Numbered from the stretch's first letter, positions 27,058 through 36,957 are shown. The stretch: DNA of 38,726 nucleotides from Kocuria subflava (GCF_012163155.1 NZ_JAAVUN010000023.1:1-38726), one strand, 5' to 3'. Notes: a model not told the origin generated them from the sequence alone. A program made the numbers and translations.

Positions 27058-29808
27058 TCAGCGTCGTGGGCCCGCGGTGACACCCCAGCGCTCACGGACA
27101 TGGTCCGGGACCTTGCCTTGTCCTGGGTGGGAGGCGGGCGGTCCCTGGTGGTTGGGCCTGGATGACGTCGGTTCCGGAGTCGGAGCCGGATCGGTGGGTT
27201 CGGTCGGCTCTGGTGTGGGTTCCGTCGGCCCCGGCGTGGGCTCGGAACCGGTGGCGAAGCCCACCAGCGCCGGATTGTGGTCGGAGGCCCGGAACTGGTC
27301 AGGGGCAAACAGGTTCACCACGTTGTAGTTCTGCCGGGAGTATTCCATGCCGATGGATTCGTGGGCGTTGATCTCCCAGATGTCCGAGCCCGTCACGGCC
27401 AGTGCCGCAGCAGGGGAGGCCACCACGTGGTCCAGCGATCCCGCCATGCCGTCAAAGGCGTAGGAGTACTGGCCCTCCGGGGAGATGTTCACAAACCCGG
27501 AGTCGTAGAGCACCTGCATGGGGTCCTCGAACGTGTAGGAGTTGAAGTCGCCCACCAGGAACAGCTTGTCCGTCCCCGCTTGATCGGCAAACCCTTGAGC
27601 GAACTCCAACATGGCCCGTGACTGCCGGGTTCGATCCCCGTTCCAGGCGCCTTGCCCGGTGTCCACGTTGTCCCCGGTGGCGGATGAGCCCGAGCCCTTG
27701 GACTTGAAGTGGTTCACCACCACCACAAAATCCTCAGAAGCACTGCCACCGGCTGGGCGGAAGGTCTGGGCCAACGGCTCACGGGCGTTGGAGAAATTGA
27801 CTTGATCGTCCAGAATCGCGGATTCGCCAACAGTCTCCACTCGGGCGGGCTGGTAGATGAACGCCGTGCGGATGACGTCCTCATCAGCAGGCACGTGGGC
27901 CGGTGACGGCACGTAGGCCCACTTGTCCGATTCGGCGTCAGCGTTGAGGGCATCCACCAGTGAGGACAAGGCAGCATCCCGGTCCTGCCCGAACTTGGCG
28001 GAGTTCTCGATCTCCTCCAGGGACACCACACCGGCGTCCAGGCCGTTGATGGCGGAGACCAGTTTGTCCTGCTGGGCCTGGAAGGAGTCCTGGTCATAGG
28101 CGCCACGGACGTTGCAGTTGCGGGTGGTCAGGGGGTTTCCGCTGCGGTCGTTGTAGGAACCGCAACCAGCCTCGGACTCGCCCAACGTGGTGAAGTAGTT
28201 GAGCACGTTGAAGGTGCCCAGCTGGACGTCTCCGCCCACCTCGGCCGGTGCCGCGTATTCGGAACGGTCGTTCTGGAACACCACCGGCACGGCATCGGCT
28301 GTGTCTCCGGTGACCTGCTGAAGTGGCTGGAGCCGCCATTCGTTGTGGCCGTAGCCGAGCACAACAGGCTGATCGAACGTCACGGAGGAGCCCATACGCA
28401 CTGGATTCTCCAGGCTCAGATACGGCAGGGGCTGATTGCCGTAGGTCCCCAGATTGCCGTAGTTCCAGGTGGAGCCGTCATCCAGAATCACCTTGCGCGC
28501 CGCGTTGTCTGCAGCAACCGCCTCAGCTTCCGCAGAGCCCGGTGCCGCCACGTCAGTGGGTGTGCGCAGGACGTCATGGCCTGTGGCCAGACCGATTTCT
28601 CCGTAGGTGTTCAGCCCGTAATTGTTGGTGACCGTGAAGGTCCCGATGGGCTGCAGCAGCATGCCTTCCAGGGCTTCCCGCTCAGTGTCGGAGGTCGGCC
28701 AGGCGACGTCGGCAGGTTTCACGGCTTCCGCAGGGTCGCTCAACACCGTGACACCTGCAGGTTGTACGGAGATCTGCGTCTGCCCAAAGTACTCCTGCGC
28801 CGTGCCCGTCAGTTCCACGTGGTCGCCCAACTGCACCGAGTTCACAGCATTGGGTGCGTACACGAACACGCCGTCGGTGGCCGTGTGGTCCTCGCCCAGG
28901 TCACCGCCGGTTCCCTCGGTCTGCACCTGGAAGCCGTTGAGGCCACCGGTCGCGTAGACCGCCGTGACCACGCCGCGGGTGCGCACGGTCTGGTTGAGGT
29001 ACGGCGTGGTGTCCCCGGTGCCCTGGATCTGTGCGATGCTCAGCAGCTCACCGGGCTGGGTGGTCGGCTCAGCAGTGGGTTCGGCACTCGGCTCCGACGA
29101 CGGCGATGCCGTGGGGGAACCACTCGGTTCCGGAACTTGGGCGTCGTCAACACCTGATTGCGCTGTGACCTGGTCAGACAGCGTGAAATCCGCAGCGTTG
29201 TTGTCCGTGTCCACACCGTCGGTGCGGTTCAAGGACCGCGCATCCGCGTTGGAGGTGGGGGCAGGTGCCGCCGCAGTTTCAAAGGTGTTGGTGGTGCCGT
29301 ATCCCAAGAGGTCCACCACGTCGTCGTTGCCGGTGACGGAGCCTGTGGGGAGGGTCAGGGCCGTTGCGGTCTCGGAGAGCACAAAGGTGCCACGGGTACC
29401 GGCCGGGTTCAACCGGTTCCCGGCGTCCAGGTCGGCCTGGGGCAGGGGCTGGCCCGTGGTGCCATTGGATCCGCCGGCCACCAAATAGTGTTCTCCGGGC
29501 TGGATGCTCCCGGTAAGGGCGACCAGGTTGTTGGAGGCAGCCGTGCCGGTGGCGGAACGGTACTGCAGGCTCCACCCCGTCAGGTCCACCGGTGAATCCG
29601 TGGGGTTGTAGAGCTCCACGAACTTGTGGGTGTAGGCGGCACTGGTGGATCCGCCGTTGACGTAGGCCTCGTTGATCACAACGTGGCCGTCCGTACCAGT
29701 TGCAGTGTCCTGCGGGGCTGCCACCACGGGGGTGGTGAAGGCCAGGGCGGCAGGGACGGCCATCAGGGTGGCTGCGGGCAGGGTCCAGTAGCGCTTGGAG
29801 TTGTTCAC
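27058..29808 (-). CDS. Secreted ExeM/NucH-type endonuclease with lamin-tail domain
   Basis: A 916-residue extracellular nuclease. A Sec signal peptide covers residues 1-31 (cleavage near VVAA-APQ). A lamin-tail domain (about 42-190) starts HVVINEAYVNGG. A Ser/Pro/Glu linker (about 222-250) and an OB-like region follow. The exonuclease-endonuclease-phosphatase domain (about 520-860) contains GTFNVLNYF, VVSLEEIEN, FLVGDFNSY and ASDHNPALVGF, the metal and catalytic motifs. The C-terminus is a PTPEPTEP repeat tail with no LPXTG anchor. GTG start at 29808 with AGGAAA 7 nt upstream. It begins 15 bp after the 5'-nucleotidase stop, so the pair is an operon that degrades external DNA/RNA and dephosphorylates the nucleotides. 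Confidence 0.92.
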   Translation of the reverse strand: MNNSKRYWTLPAATLMAVPAALAFTTPVVAAPQDTATGTDGHVVINEAYVNGGSTSAAYTHKFVELYNPTDSPVDLTGWSLQYRSATGTAASNNLVALTGSIQPGEHYLVAGGSNGTTGQPLPQADLDAGNRLNPAGTRGTFVLSETATALTLPTGSVTGNDDVVDLLGYGTTNTFETAAAPAPTSNADARSLNRTDGVDTDNNAADFTLSDQVTAQSGVDDAQVPEPSGSPTASPSSEPSAEPTAEPTTQPGELLSIAQIQGTGDTTPYLNQTVRTRGVVTAVYATGGLNGFQVQTEGTGGDLGEDHTATDGVFVYAPNAVNSVQLGDHVELTGTAQEYFGQTQISVQPAGVTVLSDPAEAVKPADVAWPTSDTEREALEGMLLQPIGTFTVTNNYGLNTYGEIGLATGHDVLRTPTDVAAPGSAEAEAVAADNAARKVILDDGSTWNYGNLGTYGNQPLPYLSLENPVRMGSSVTFDQPVVLGYGHNEWRLQPLQQVTGDTADAVPVVFQNDRSEYAAPAEVGGDVQLGTFNVLNYFTTLGESEAGCGSYNDRSGNPLTTRNCNVRGAYDQDSFQAQQDKLVSAINGLDAGVVSLEEIENSAKFGQDRDAALSSLVDALNADAESDKWAYVPSPAHVPADEDVIRTAFIYQPARVETVGESAILDDQVNFSNAREPLAQTFRPAGGSASEDFVVVVNHFKSKGSGSSATGDNVDTGQGAWNGDRTRQSRAMLEFAQGFADQAGTDKLFLVGDFNSYTFEDPMQVLYDSGFVNISPEGQYSYAFDGMAGSLDHVVASPAAALAVTGSDIWEINAHESIGMEYSRQNYNVVNLFAPDQFRASDHNPALVGFATGSEPTPGPTEPTPEPTEPTDPAPTPEPTSSRPNHQGPPASHPGQGKVPDHVRERWGVTAGPRR

Positions 29809-29823
29809 GGTGTTTCCTGCCTG

Positions 29824-32406
29824 TCAGTTTCCGGTGGTCAGGTCGAACTGCTGGTCGAACCGGTGCAGGAAGGCTGCGGTGGCGTCACGGTTGGTGGGGC
29901 TGAACGGACGGTAGGTGCCGTCCTCCCAGCCGGTGGAGAGCCCCGTCTGGGACATCCAAACCATGGCCTTGTAGTGCTGCATGTCCGCGTTGACGTCAAC
30001 AAACGGAGAGGTTGCGGGCAGGTCACCGGCCGGTTCTCCGGCCATGCGGTAGAGGAAAGCAGCCATGGCGTCACGGGCGATCGGCTGTGTGGGGCGGAAG
30101 GTGCCGTCCGCCCAGCCCTGGACGATTCCTTCCTGCTGGGCCCACACGATGGCCTTGTAGTGCGCCTGACCCGGCGTCACATCCGTGAACGGGGAGTTCT
30201 CCGGAAGGGTCACCTCCGGTTCACCAGCCATGCGGTACAGGAAGGCAGCCATGGCATCCCGGTTGACGGGCTGCAGCGGGCGGAACTCGGCGGTCCCGGT
30301 GTCCTGGTTGACCCACCCGCGGGAGATTCCGTTCTGGGCCATCCACATGATGTGCTCGTAGTGCTGCATGCCTTCAGACACATCGGTGAAGGTCACGGTC
30401 CCCGGTTCGGGGTCCACGGGAGTGGCCTGACCCAGGACGGAGTCGGTCAGCAGCATGGCCGTGCCTGCCGGTTCAACCGTCAGATAGGCCTGTTCGCCAC
30501 CCAGGCGGGTGCGGTCAAAGGACACGGAAGCGGTGCCGCCGATCAGGCCATCCGCACCGCGGGTGGCCTCACCGCTGACCGGTGTCTCAGCAATCACCTC
30601 ACCGTTGGCACCACCCTTGCGGATCTGCACTTGGCTGTTGGCCGGTGCACCCAAGGAGGTCATGTTGAGCTCCTTGAGGTCAAAACTCACCGTGTTGCCC
30701 TGGGTCTGAACGTTGGAGAGGTTCACCGCACGGCGGTCGAACTGCGGAGCCACCGGAGCCGAGGCAGAAGCCTCACCCAGGTAGTCGGAGAACACCTCAC
30801 GGTCGATCCGGCCGGTGTCCGTGAAGTTGGTGCCTTCCGTGAAGGCGGTGAAGCCATCGCCACCATCCAGCAGGAAGGACACGGAAGCCACGGTGTAGGT
30901 GGCGGCCGGATCAATGGGCGCGCCATCCACCGTGATGGAGGTGATGCGATCACCGGGGGGACGGGATTCGTCAAAGGTGTACTGCACGTTCTCCGAGAGC
31001 CCCAGGTGCAGGAACGCCCGCGATGCTCCGGCCGGCTGCCACTGCTGTTCCAGGACCTGTTTGAACTGGGCGCCCGTGAGATCGATGGTGTTCATGTTGT
31101 TGGCAAACGGCAACACGTTGTTGCTCTCGGCCTCGGTGACCACGCCGTCGCGGTCGCCGTCGATGCTCTCGGCCGGGTTGTCCGCATAGTAGAACTCATT
31201 GCGGATGCCACCCGGGTTGATCAGGCCGATGTCCACTCCGTGGGAGTCGGCCAGCTCGTTGCGGAAGGCCTGGCCGATCAGATTGCCCAGGGCGGATTCG
31301 TTCTGGCGGTCATCGCGCACCACGGCTCCGGAGGAATTGGCGCCGAAAGCGGTGGTGATGTCCGCGGAGATCTCACCGGCGGGGGTGGAACCGATCTCAT
31401 TGGCCACCGCCACGGCGGAGTCAACAATGGTGTTGACCTGGGCCACCCGTGGGTAGGCGGCCACCAGCTCGTCCTCGCTGCGTCCGGCCACAATCTGGGA
31501 GGTGGGTGTCAGGGTGCTGGTCAGGTCGATCGAGTCGGTGGTGGAATCGTAGGTGAAGGACACCTTGCCCATGTTCGCCCCGTAGGAACCGGTCTGCATG
31601 TACGCACGGTCGGGGGTGCCGTCGCCGTCGACGTCCTGGGTCAGGTTGTACTCCGCGTGGGAGTCCCCGCCAAAGATCACATCCACGTTGGGGGAGGTCT
31701 CCGTCCAGAACCGGTCGGTGGCGGCCTGGGCCTCCGTGGCGGAGCCGTCGTGATAGGCGGCCACAATCACATCAGCGGTGCCGTCCGCCTCCAGCTGATC
31801 GGCCACGGCGTTGACCTCTGCCACGGGGTCGGTGAACACCAGACCGGCGACGGCGGAGGGCGCCACCTTCTCCGGCGTGGCCTGCGTGACGGCCCCGATC
31901 ACGGCAATGGTCACTCCGTCGCGCTCGAACAGGTCGTAAGCGCCGCTGCCGTCATGGCCCTCGCCTTCCATGAGCAAGGGGCCGTTGGCATCGCCCACGC
32001 GCACGTTGGCTGCCAGGTACGGGAAATCCGCGCGGTCCGTCACACGGCCGGTGAGGTCATCGCGGCCCTGGTCGAACTCGTGGTTGCCCACGGCAGAGAC
32101 ATCCAGGTCCAGGGCATTGAGCATGTCCAGGGTGGGGTTGTCCTGCTGGGAGGCGGAGGTGTACTCGGAGGCACCGATGTTGTCCCCACCGGAGATCAAC
32201 AAGGAGTTCTCCGTGCGCTCGGACTCAATGGCACCGGCGAACTGGACCGGTCGGGAGTCCAAGCGACCGTGGTAGTCGTTGAAGTACAGCAGGTCAATGG
32301 CGTTGGACGGTGTCTCATCCGCGTAGGCCGGGACCACAAAAGAGGTGGTGGTCAGGATTCCGGCCGCCAGGGCAGCGATGCACGACGGTGTGGTGCGACG
32401 GGACAT
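29824..32406 (-). CDS. Secreted 5'-nucleotidase/2',3'-cyclic phosphodiesterase with SLH repeats
   Basis: An 860-residue exported protein. A signal peptide ends near residue 29 (VPAYA-DE). The metallophosphatase domain (about 35-300) has LYFNDYHGRLD, GGDN, GNHEFDQG and GGDSHAEY, the two-metal ligands. The 5'-nucleotidase C-terminal domain (about 330-560) has NPGGIRNEF and the substrate-binding LLDGGDGF. After a linker come three S-layer homology repeats (about 680-850; FTDV...H...I.W....I..G...G.FRP....RDAMAAFLYR), which usually hold proteins on the cell wall. It releases phosphate and nucleosides from nucleotides produced by the next gene. ATG at 32406 with GAAGGA upstream. Confidence 0.93.
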   Translation of the reverse strand: MSRRTTPSCIAALAAGILTTTSFVVPAYADETPSNAIDLLYFNDYHGRLDSRPVQFAGAIESERTENSLLISGGDNIGASEYTSASQQDNPTLDMLNALDLDVSAVGNHEFDQGRDDLTGRVTDRADFPYLAANVRVGDANGPLLMEGEGHDGSGAYDLFERDGVTIAVIGAVTQATPEKVAPSAVAGLVFTDPVAEVNAVADQLEADGTADVIVAAYHDGSATEAQAATDRFWTETSPNVDVIFGGDSHAEYNLTQDVDGDGTPDRAYMQTGSYGANMGKVSFTYDSTTDSIDLTSTLTPTSQIVAGRSEDELVAAYPRVAQVNTIVDSAVAVANEIGSTPAGEISADITTAFGANSSGAVVRDDRQNESALGNLIGQAFRNELADSHGVDIGLINPGGIRNEFYYADNPAESIDGDRDGVVTEAESNNVLPFANNMNTIDLTGAQFKQVLEQQWQPAGASRAFLHLGLSENVQYTFDESRPPGDRITSITVDGAPIDPAATYTVASVSFLLDGGDGFTAFTEGTNFTDTGRIDREVFSDYLGEASASAPVAPQFDRRAVNLSNVQTQGNTVSFDLKELNMTSLGAPANSQVQIRKGGANGEVIAETPVSGEATRGADGLIGGTASVSFDRTRLGGEQAYLTVEPAGTAMLLTDSVLGQATPVDPEPGTVTFTDVSEGMQHYEHIMWMAQNGISRGWVNQDTGTAEFRPLQPVNRDAMAAFLYRMAGEPEVTLPENSPFTDVTPGQAHYKAIVWAQQEGIVQGWADGTFRPTQPIARDAMAAFLYRMAGEPAGDLPATSPFVDVNADMQHYKAMVWMSQTGLSTGWEDGTYRPFSPTNRDATAAFLHRFDQQFDLTTGN

Positions 32407-32562
32407 GGGAGAGGTCCTTCGGTCAGTGGTGAGCTACGTGGTCACCGGTCACACAAGCTCCGGTGTGGAGGCAGCGGGCAAGTTACCGGCTAGTTGGCCA
32501 CATCACATCATGACCGAGTGAACCCCAGGTGACCAGAGGTTTTCCGGATACCCCTCAAGAAC

Positions 32563-32617
32563 TTGGGAATGGAAAAGTGCCGCGAACCCAACGTTCGCGG
32601 CACTTTTCCGTTCCCAA
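32563..32617. terminator. 25-bp hairpin after the acs-metY operon
   Basis: Arms 32563-32587 and 32593-32617 pair over 25 bp with a single G-T wobble and a 5-nt loop. It lies 58 bp after the stop of the CoA-binding protein gene (minus strand), and 157 bp upstream of the 5'-nucleotidase start. Likely end of the acs-metY-CoA-binding transcript. Confidence 0.75.
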
Positions 32618-32674
32618 TTCACACAACGACGACGACGGCACCGGTGATGCCGGTCGGCCAGCTCATGCGTTTGC

Positions 32675-33178
32675 TCAGGCCAGGACCTGTCGCTTGGAGG
32701 AGATCACCCCGGTGTTGAAGCCGGCCAGGTGCAGGCCGCCGTGGAAGCGGGCATGTTCGATCTTCACGCACCGGTCCATGACCACGTTGAGCCCGGCGTC
32801 CTCGGCAATGGCAGCGGCTTCCTCGTTCCAGGAACCCAGCTGCAGCCAGAGGGTCTTGGCTCCGATCTCCACGGCTTCACGGGCGACTTCCGGGAGGTCG
32901 TCGTGCTTGCGGAACACATCCACCACATCCGGGACCTCCGGCAGATCCGCCAGTGAGGCGTAAACCGGTTGTCCCAGGACGTCCACTCCCTTGGCGGCCA
33001 GGATCGGGTTGACGAAGTAGACCCTGTAGGGGGAGGAGGACAGGAGGTAGGTGGAGACAAAGTAGGAGGCGCGGGCGGGCTTGTCTGACATGCCCACGAT
33101 CGCCACGGACTGTGATCCGTGCAGGATGTTCAACCGTTCGGGGGCAGATGGCCCCACCCAAGTGCGTTCGCTGCTCAT
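32675..33178 (-). CDS. CoA-binding (YccU-type) Rossmann protein
   Basis: A 167-residue protein of the CoA_binding_2 family. SVAIVGMSDKPARASYFVSTYL is the nucleotide-binding N-terminus, followed by YRVYFVNPILAAKGVDVLGQPVYASLADLPE and LWLQLGSWNEEAAAIAEDAGLNVVMDRCVKIEH with the conserved Cys. The ATG at 33178 shares one base with the metY stop (TGATG), so translation is coupled to metY. The family is often found next to O-acetylhomoserine sulfhydrylase in actinobacteria; its biochemical role is unclear. The longer open frame upstream lies inside metY and is a shadow. Confidence 0.9.
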   Translation of the reverse strand: MSSERTWVGPSAPERLNILHGSQSVAIVGMSDKPARASYFVSTYLLSSSPYRVYFVNPILAAKGVDVLGQPVYASLADLPEVPDVVDVFRKHDDLPEVAREAVEIGAKTLWLQLGSWNEEAAAIAEDAGLNVVMDRCVKIEHARFHGGLHLAGFNTGVISSKRQVLA

Positions 33179-34533
33179 CACTTGCCTCCGTTCTGGGCAG
33201 GGGTGGTGGACGATGCGGTGCCGTCCCCGGTGAGCCCGGTGGCGGCTGTCAGGGCCTGGTCCAGATCCCACAAGATGTCCTCGGGATCTTCAAGGCCCAC
33301 GGAAATGCGGATCAAGTCCTCACCCACGCCACCGGAGGCCAGCTGCTCCGCGGTCAACTGCTGGTGGGTGGTGGAGGCCGGGTGCAGCACCAGGGTCCGG
33401 GCATCCCCGATGTTGGCCAGGTGGGAGGCCAGTTGCAGGCTGCCGATGAACCGCGAACCCACCTCGCGTGCGCTCAAGGCGTCCGTGGCTGCCACACCGA
33501 AGGCGAAGACCGAGCCCACACCCTGCGGCAGGTACTTGGCGGCGCGCTCGTGATGCGGGTGGTCCGGCAGACCGGCGTAGTTCACGTAGGAGATGCGGGG
33601 ATCCGTGTTGAGCCATTCGACCACCGAGCGGGCGTTGGCCACGTGGGCGTCCATGCGCTGCGGCAGGGTCTCCACGCCCTGCAGCAGGTTCCACGCGGAC
33701 TGCGGGGCCAGGGCCGGTCCGATGTCACGCAGCTGCTCGGAACGCAGTTTGGTCAGGAACCCGTATTCGCCAAAGTTCCCCCACCAGCTCACACCGTTGT
33801 AGGAGGGGACGGGCTCGGTCATGGGCGGGAAGTTCCCGTTGCCCCAGTTGAACCGCCCGGATTCCACCACCACACCACCCAGGGTGGTGCCGTGCCCGCC
33901 CAGGAACTTGGTGGCGGAGTGGATCACGATGTCCGCGCCGTGCTCCAGCGGCCGGGACAGGTACGGGGTGTTCAGCGTGGCATCCACCACCAGCGGGATC
34001 CCGGCCTCATGGGCCACCGCCGCCAGGCCTTCCAGATCGGCGATCTCACCGGAGGGGTTGGCCACCAACTCGGTGTAAATCGCCTTGGTGGTCGGTGTGA
34101 TGGCCGCACGGTAGTCGGCCGGATCAGTACCGCGCACAAAGGTGGTTTCCACCCCAAAGCGCCGCAGGGTCACATCCAGCTGGGTGACCGTTCCACCGTA
34201 GAGCTGGGAGGAGGCCACCACATGGTCCCCGTACCCGCACAGCGCGGCGAACGTGATGAACTCGGCCGCCATGCCGGAGGAGGTGGCGACGGCGCCGATG
34301 CCGCCCTCCAGGGATGCAATCCGTTCCTCGAACGCCGCCACGGTGGGGTTGCCGATCCGGGAGTAGATGTTGCCGTACTTCTACAGAGCAAACAGGTTGG
34401 CGGCGTCGTCGGCGTCCTTGAACACGAATGAACTGGTCTGGTAGATCGGGACCGCCCGGGCGCCGTGTTCGGCATCCGGGGTTCCACCGGCGTGCAGGGC
34501 GCGTGTGCGAAACCCGAACTGGTGCTCAGCCAT
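33178..34533 (-). pseudogene. metY: O-acetylhomoserine sulfhydrylase interrupted by an in-frame TAG
   Basis: A Cys/Met-metabolism PLP enzyme making homocysteine from O-acetylhomoserine and sulfide. AGGAGG lies before ATG 34533 and a normal N-terminus follows ([15 protein letters not shown]...[17 protein letters not shown]). Codon 51 (34383-34381) is TAG where relatives have Gln (FALQKYGNIYSRIGNPT). Reading continues in the same frame for 400 further intact codons, with PLP lysine 209 in HSATKFLGGHG and no other defect. One C-to-T change would explain it. A GTG at codon 65 could restart but would lose the tetramer/active-site N-terminal arm. Whether it is a true mutation, suppressed stop or sequence error cannot be told here. 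Middle gene of acs-metY-CoA-binding, 40 bp after acs. Confidence 0.85.
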
Positions 34534-34573
34534 GCATTCCTCCTGTGGGATGGGTTGGTTGATTCTCTGATGT

Positions 34574-36736
34574 TCAGGATCGCCGAGCAGACATGACGTC
34601 CGCAATGGCATCCAGGGCTTCTTCGTTCTGCAGTGAGGAGCGATCACCCAGGGGCTGGTTGTGGTAGAGCTGGGCCAACAAGCGCCGGGTGATCTTGCCG
34701 GAGCGGGTCTTGGGCAGATCGGGGACCGCAATGACCTCGCGCGGTTTGGCGATCGGTCCGATTTCCCGGGTCACGTGGGCGCACAGCTCATCGTGCAGTT
34801 GGGTCGCGGACACCTCGGCACCGGCGGGCGTCAACACCACACAGGCCAGGACGGCGTGCCCGGTCAACGGATCCTCAACGGGGGTGGTTCCGGCCTCCAC
34901 CACCAACGGGTGGGTGACCAGCGCCGATTCGATCTCGATGGTGGACAGCCGGTGCCCGGAGACGTTGATGACGTCATCCACGCGTCCCAGGATGTAGAGA
35001 TCGTCGTCGTCATCCAGTCGGGCGCCGTCGCCTGCCAGGAACCATCCGCGCTCGCCGTACTGCTGCCAGTAGGAGCTCAGGTAGCGCTGCGGATCTCCCC
35101 ACACGGTGCGGGCCATGGACGGGCCGATCTTGTCCACCACGGCCAACCCCTGGTGGCCCGTTTCCACCGGCTCACCGGATTCATCCAGCACCCGCACGGA
35201 GACCCCCGGAATGGCACGTGTGGCACACCCCGGCTTGGGGGAGGTGCCCGGGGTACCCGCCGCAAAGGTGCCCGGCGGGGCGAATTGCGGATCGTGCGGG
35301 CGCGGGGAGGCCACGCAGGACCCCGTCTCCGACTGCCACCAGGTGTCCACGAACGGCACCTGGTCTCGCCCGATCTGGGACCTCAGCCACCGCCACGCCT
35401 CCGGGTTGATGGACTCACCCACGGAGCCCAGCAGCCGGACGGAGGAGAAGTTGTAGATCTGCGGGATCCCGTGCGGGAAAGCCCCCATCAGGGAGCGGAT
35501 CAGCGTGGGAGCCGTGTAGTAGTTGGTCACCCCGTAGCGCTCGATCACCTCAAAATGACGGCCCGGATGCGGGGTGTTGGGGGTGCCCTCGTAAATCACC
35601 TCGGAGACCCCGTTGACCAGCGGCCCGTAGATCTCGTAGGTGTGCGCGGTGACCCAGGCCAGGTCAGCCGTGCACCAGTGGACGGTGGAATCCACCTTGG
35701 CTGGGTCGTTGACCATGGAGAGTTCATCGGGGCGCAGGGCGCCGTCGTCGTCGAGCGTGTCCGGGAGGAGGTCGAAGAGCAGTGCGTGCGTGTAGGCGGT
35801 CTGCACCAGGTATCCGCCCATGGTGTGCACGAGGCCCTTGGGGCGGCCGGTGGTTCCGGAGGTGTAAATGATGAACAGCGGGGTTTCGGCGTCAAAGAAT
35901 TCCGGGGTGTGGACGGTGGGGGCGTCCTTGATGAGGTCGTGCCACCACACGTCCCGCCCGGGGGTCCAGGGGACCTCGAGTTCGTCGTTGGAGCGGGCGC
36001 CGCGGGTTCCCGCTGCCAGTTGCTTGTTGCCGGGCCGGGAGGTTCGCCGAACAACGACGACGTGCTCGATCTGGTTGTCCCCGCTGCATGCCTCATCGGC
36101 GTTGACCTTGACGGGGACCACCTTGCCTCGGCGGTTCTGGCCGTCGGTGGTGACCAGGACCTTGGCGCCGGTGTCCTCCACGCGGAACTTCAAGGCTTCC
36201 GCGGAGAACCCGCCGAAGACCAGTGAGTGGATGGCGCCGATGCGCGCGCAGGCCAACGTCATGATCACGGTCTCCGGGATCACGGGCAGGTAGATTACCA
36301 CGCGGTCGCCCTTGACCACACCCAAATCGGTCAAAGCGTGAGAGGCGCGGGCCACCTCACGTTGCAGGTCAGCGTAGGTGTAGACCAACCTGTCGCCGGG
36401 CTCGCCCTCAAAGTACAGGGCCACGTGGTCCCCGCGGCCGGCCTCCACATGACGATCCACGCAGTTGTGGGCCACGTTGAGCTTGCCGCCTTCAAACCAG
36501 GCGATTTCAGGGACCGAGTAGGTGGGGTTGCCGTCCTGGTCCTCACCGATCACCTGTGGTTTCTCGAAGCGGTGGGTGGTGTGCCACGGTTCCGCCCAGT
36601 CCAGGCGGGATGCCTGGGCGGCCCAGAAGTCAATCCGGGCATCATCAGAGATCAACGCCGGATTGGGCGTGGGGTTCGCCGGATCGGAGAACGACTGTTC
36701 GCTCTGGTTGGTGGCGGCGGGCAAGCGCGAAGACAT
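34574..36736 (-). CDS. acsA: Acetyl-CoA synthetase
   Basis: A 720-residue AMP-forming acyl-CoA synthetase activating acetate. [11 protein letters not shown] (291-301) is the P-loop, DTWWQSETG contains the Trp that limits the pocket to acetate, [13 protein letters not shown] is the hinge/A8 region, and TRSGKITRR holds the catalytic, acetylation-controlled lysine. It is longer than usual Acs (about 650), mostly through extra polar segments at about 232-256, 327-350 and near 490. ATG 36736 with GGAG upstream; that GGAG lies in the P1 helix of the S-box riboswitch. First gene of an operon with metY. In that setting it may supply acetyl-CoA for O-acetylhomoserine formation, an inference. Confidence 0.92.
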   Translation of the reverse strand: MSSRLPAATNQSEQSFSDPANPTPNPALISDDARIDFWAAQASRLDWAEPWHTTHRFEKPQVIGEDQDGNPTYSVPEIAWFEGGKLNVAHNCVDRHVEAGRGDHVALYFEGEPGDRLVYTYADLQREVARASHALTDLGVVKGDRVVIYLPVIPETVIMTLACARIGAIHSLVFGGFSAEALKFRVEDTGAKVLVTTDGQNRRGKVVPVKVNADEACSGDNQIEHVVVVRRTSRPGNKQLAAGTRGARSNDELEVPWTPGRDVWWHDLIKDAPTVHTPEFFDAETPLFIIYTSGTTGRPKGLVHTMGGYLVQTAYTHALLFDLLPDTLDDDGALRPDELSMVNDPAKVDSTVHWCTADLAWVTAHTYEIYGPLVNGVSEVIYEGTPNTPHPGRHFEVIERYGVTNYYTAPTLIRSLMGAFPHGIPQIYNFSSVRLLGSVGESINPEAWRWLRSQIGRDQVPFVDTWWQSETGSCVASPRPHDPQFAPPGTFAAGTPGTSPKPGCATRAIPGVSVRVLDESGEPVETGHQGLAVVDKIGPSMARTVWGDPQRYLSSYWQQYGERGWFLAGDGARLDDDDDLYILGRVDDVINVSGHRLSTIEIESALVTHPLVVEAGTTPVEDPLTGHAVLACVVLTPAGAEVSATQLHDELCAHVTREIGPIAKPREVIAVPDLPKTRSGKITRRLLAQLYHNQPLGDRSSLQNEEALDAIADVMSARRS

Positions 36737-36747
36737 CAGCAATCACA

Positions 36748-36860
36748 CTCCATCGGTCCTGGCATTAGCACCGAGTGCAGGCACCGCGGGTTGTGACGGT
36801 TCTGGCTGCAGGGTTGCTGCGGCGTCGACGAGCCAGGTCTCTTGAGCCGCTCTGGATGGG
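36748..36860 (-). promoter_or_regulatory. SAM-I (S-box) riboswitch upstream of acs-metY
   Basis: Read on the minus strand, P1 pairs CCATC (36859-36855) with GATGG (36754-36750). Between them come AGAGCGGCTCAAGAGACC, then GACGCCGCAGCAACC and GGTGCTAATGCC, in the order and spacing of the S-box core (AGAGxGGxxGAGGGA, GCAACC, GGTGCxAAxxCC). The acs ATG (36736) is only 12 nt beyond, and the GGAG ribosome binding site (36751-36748) overlaps the 3' strand of P1. SAM binding would therefore hide the site and block translation rather than cause early termination. Confidence 0.85.
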
Positions 36861-36957
36861 AACCACAGTCATTGAACTCTGAGTCCGGGGACCGGAGCAA
36901 ATCAGTTCAGCGCCGAGTTCGCGCGGCACCTGCGTCGTCGTTATGCTGTTGAACCAG

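Noticed and set aside
29626-32493. 955-codon open frame on the plus strand
   Set aside because: Antisense to the 5'-nucleotidase gene, with Gly/Val/His-rich low-information translation and no motif.
33178-34341. A separate 387-residue enzyme starting at GTG 34341
   Set aside because: The preceding 64 codons, apart from the TAG, are the normal N-terminus of the same enzyme in the same frame with a strong ribosome binding site. The shorter form would be an incomplete enzyme.
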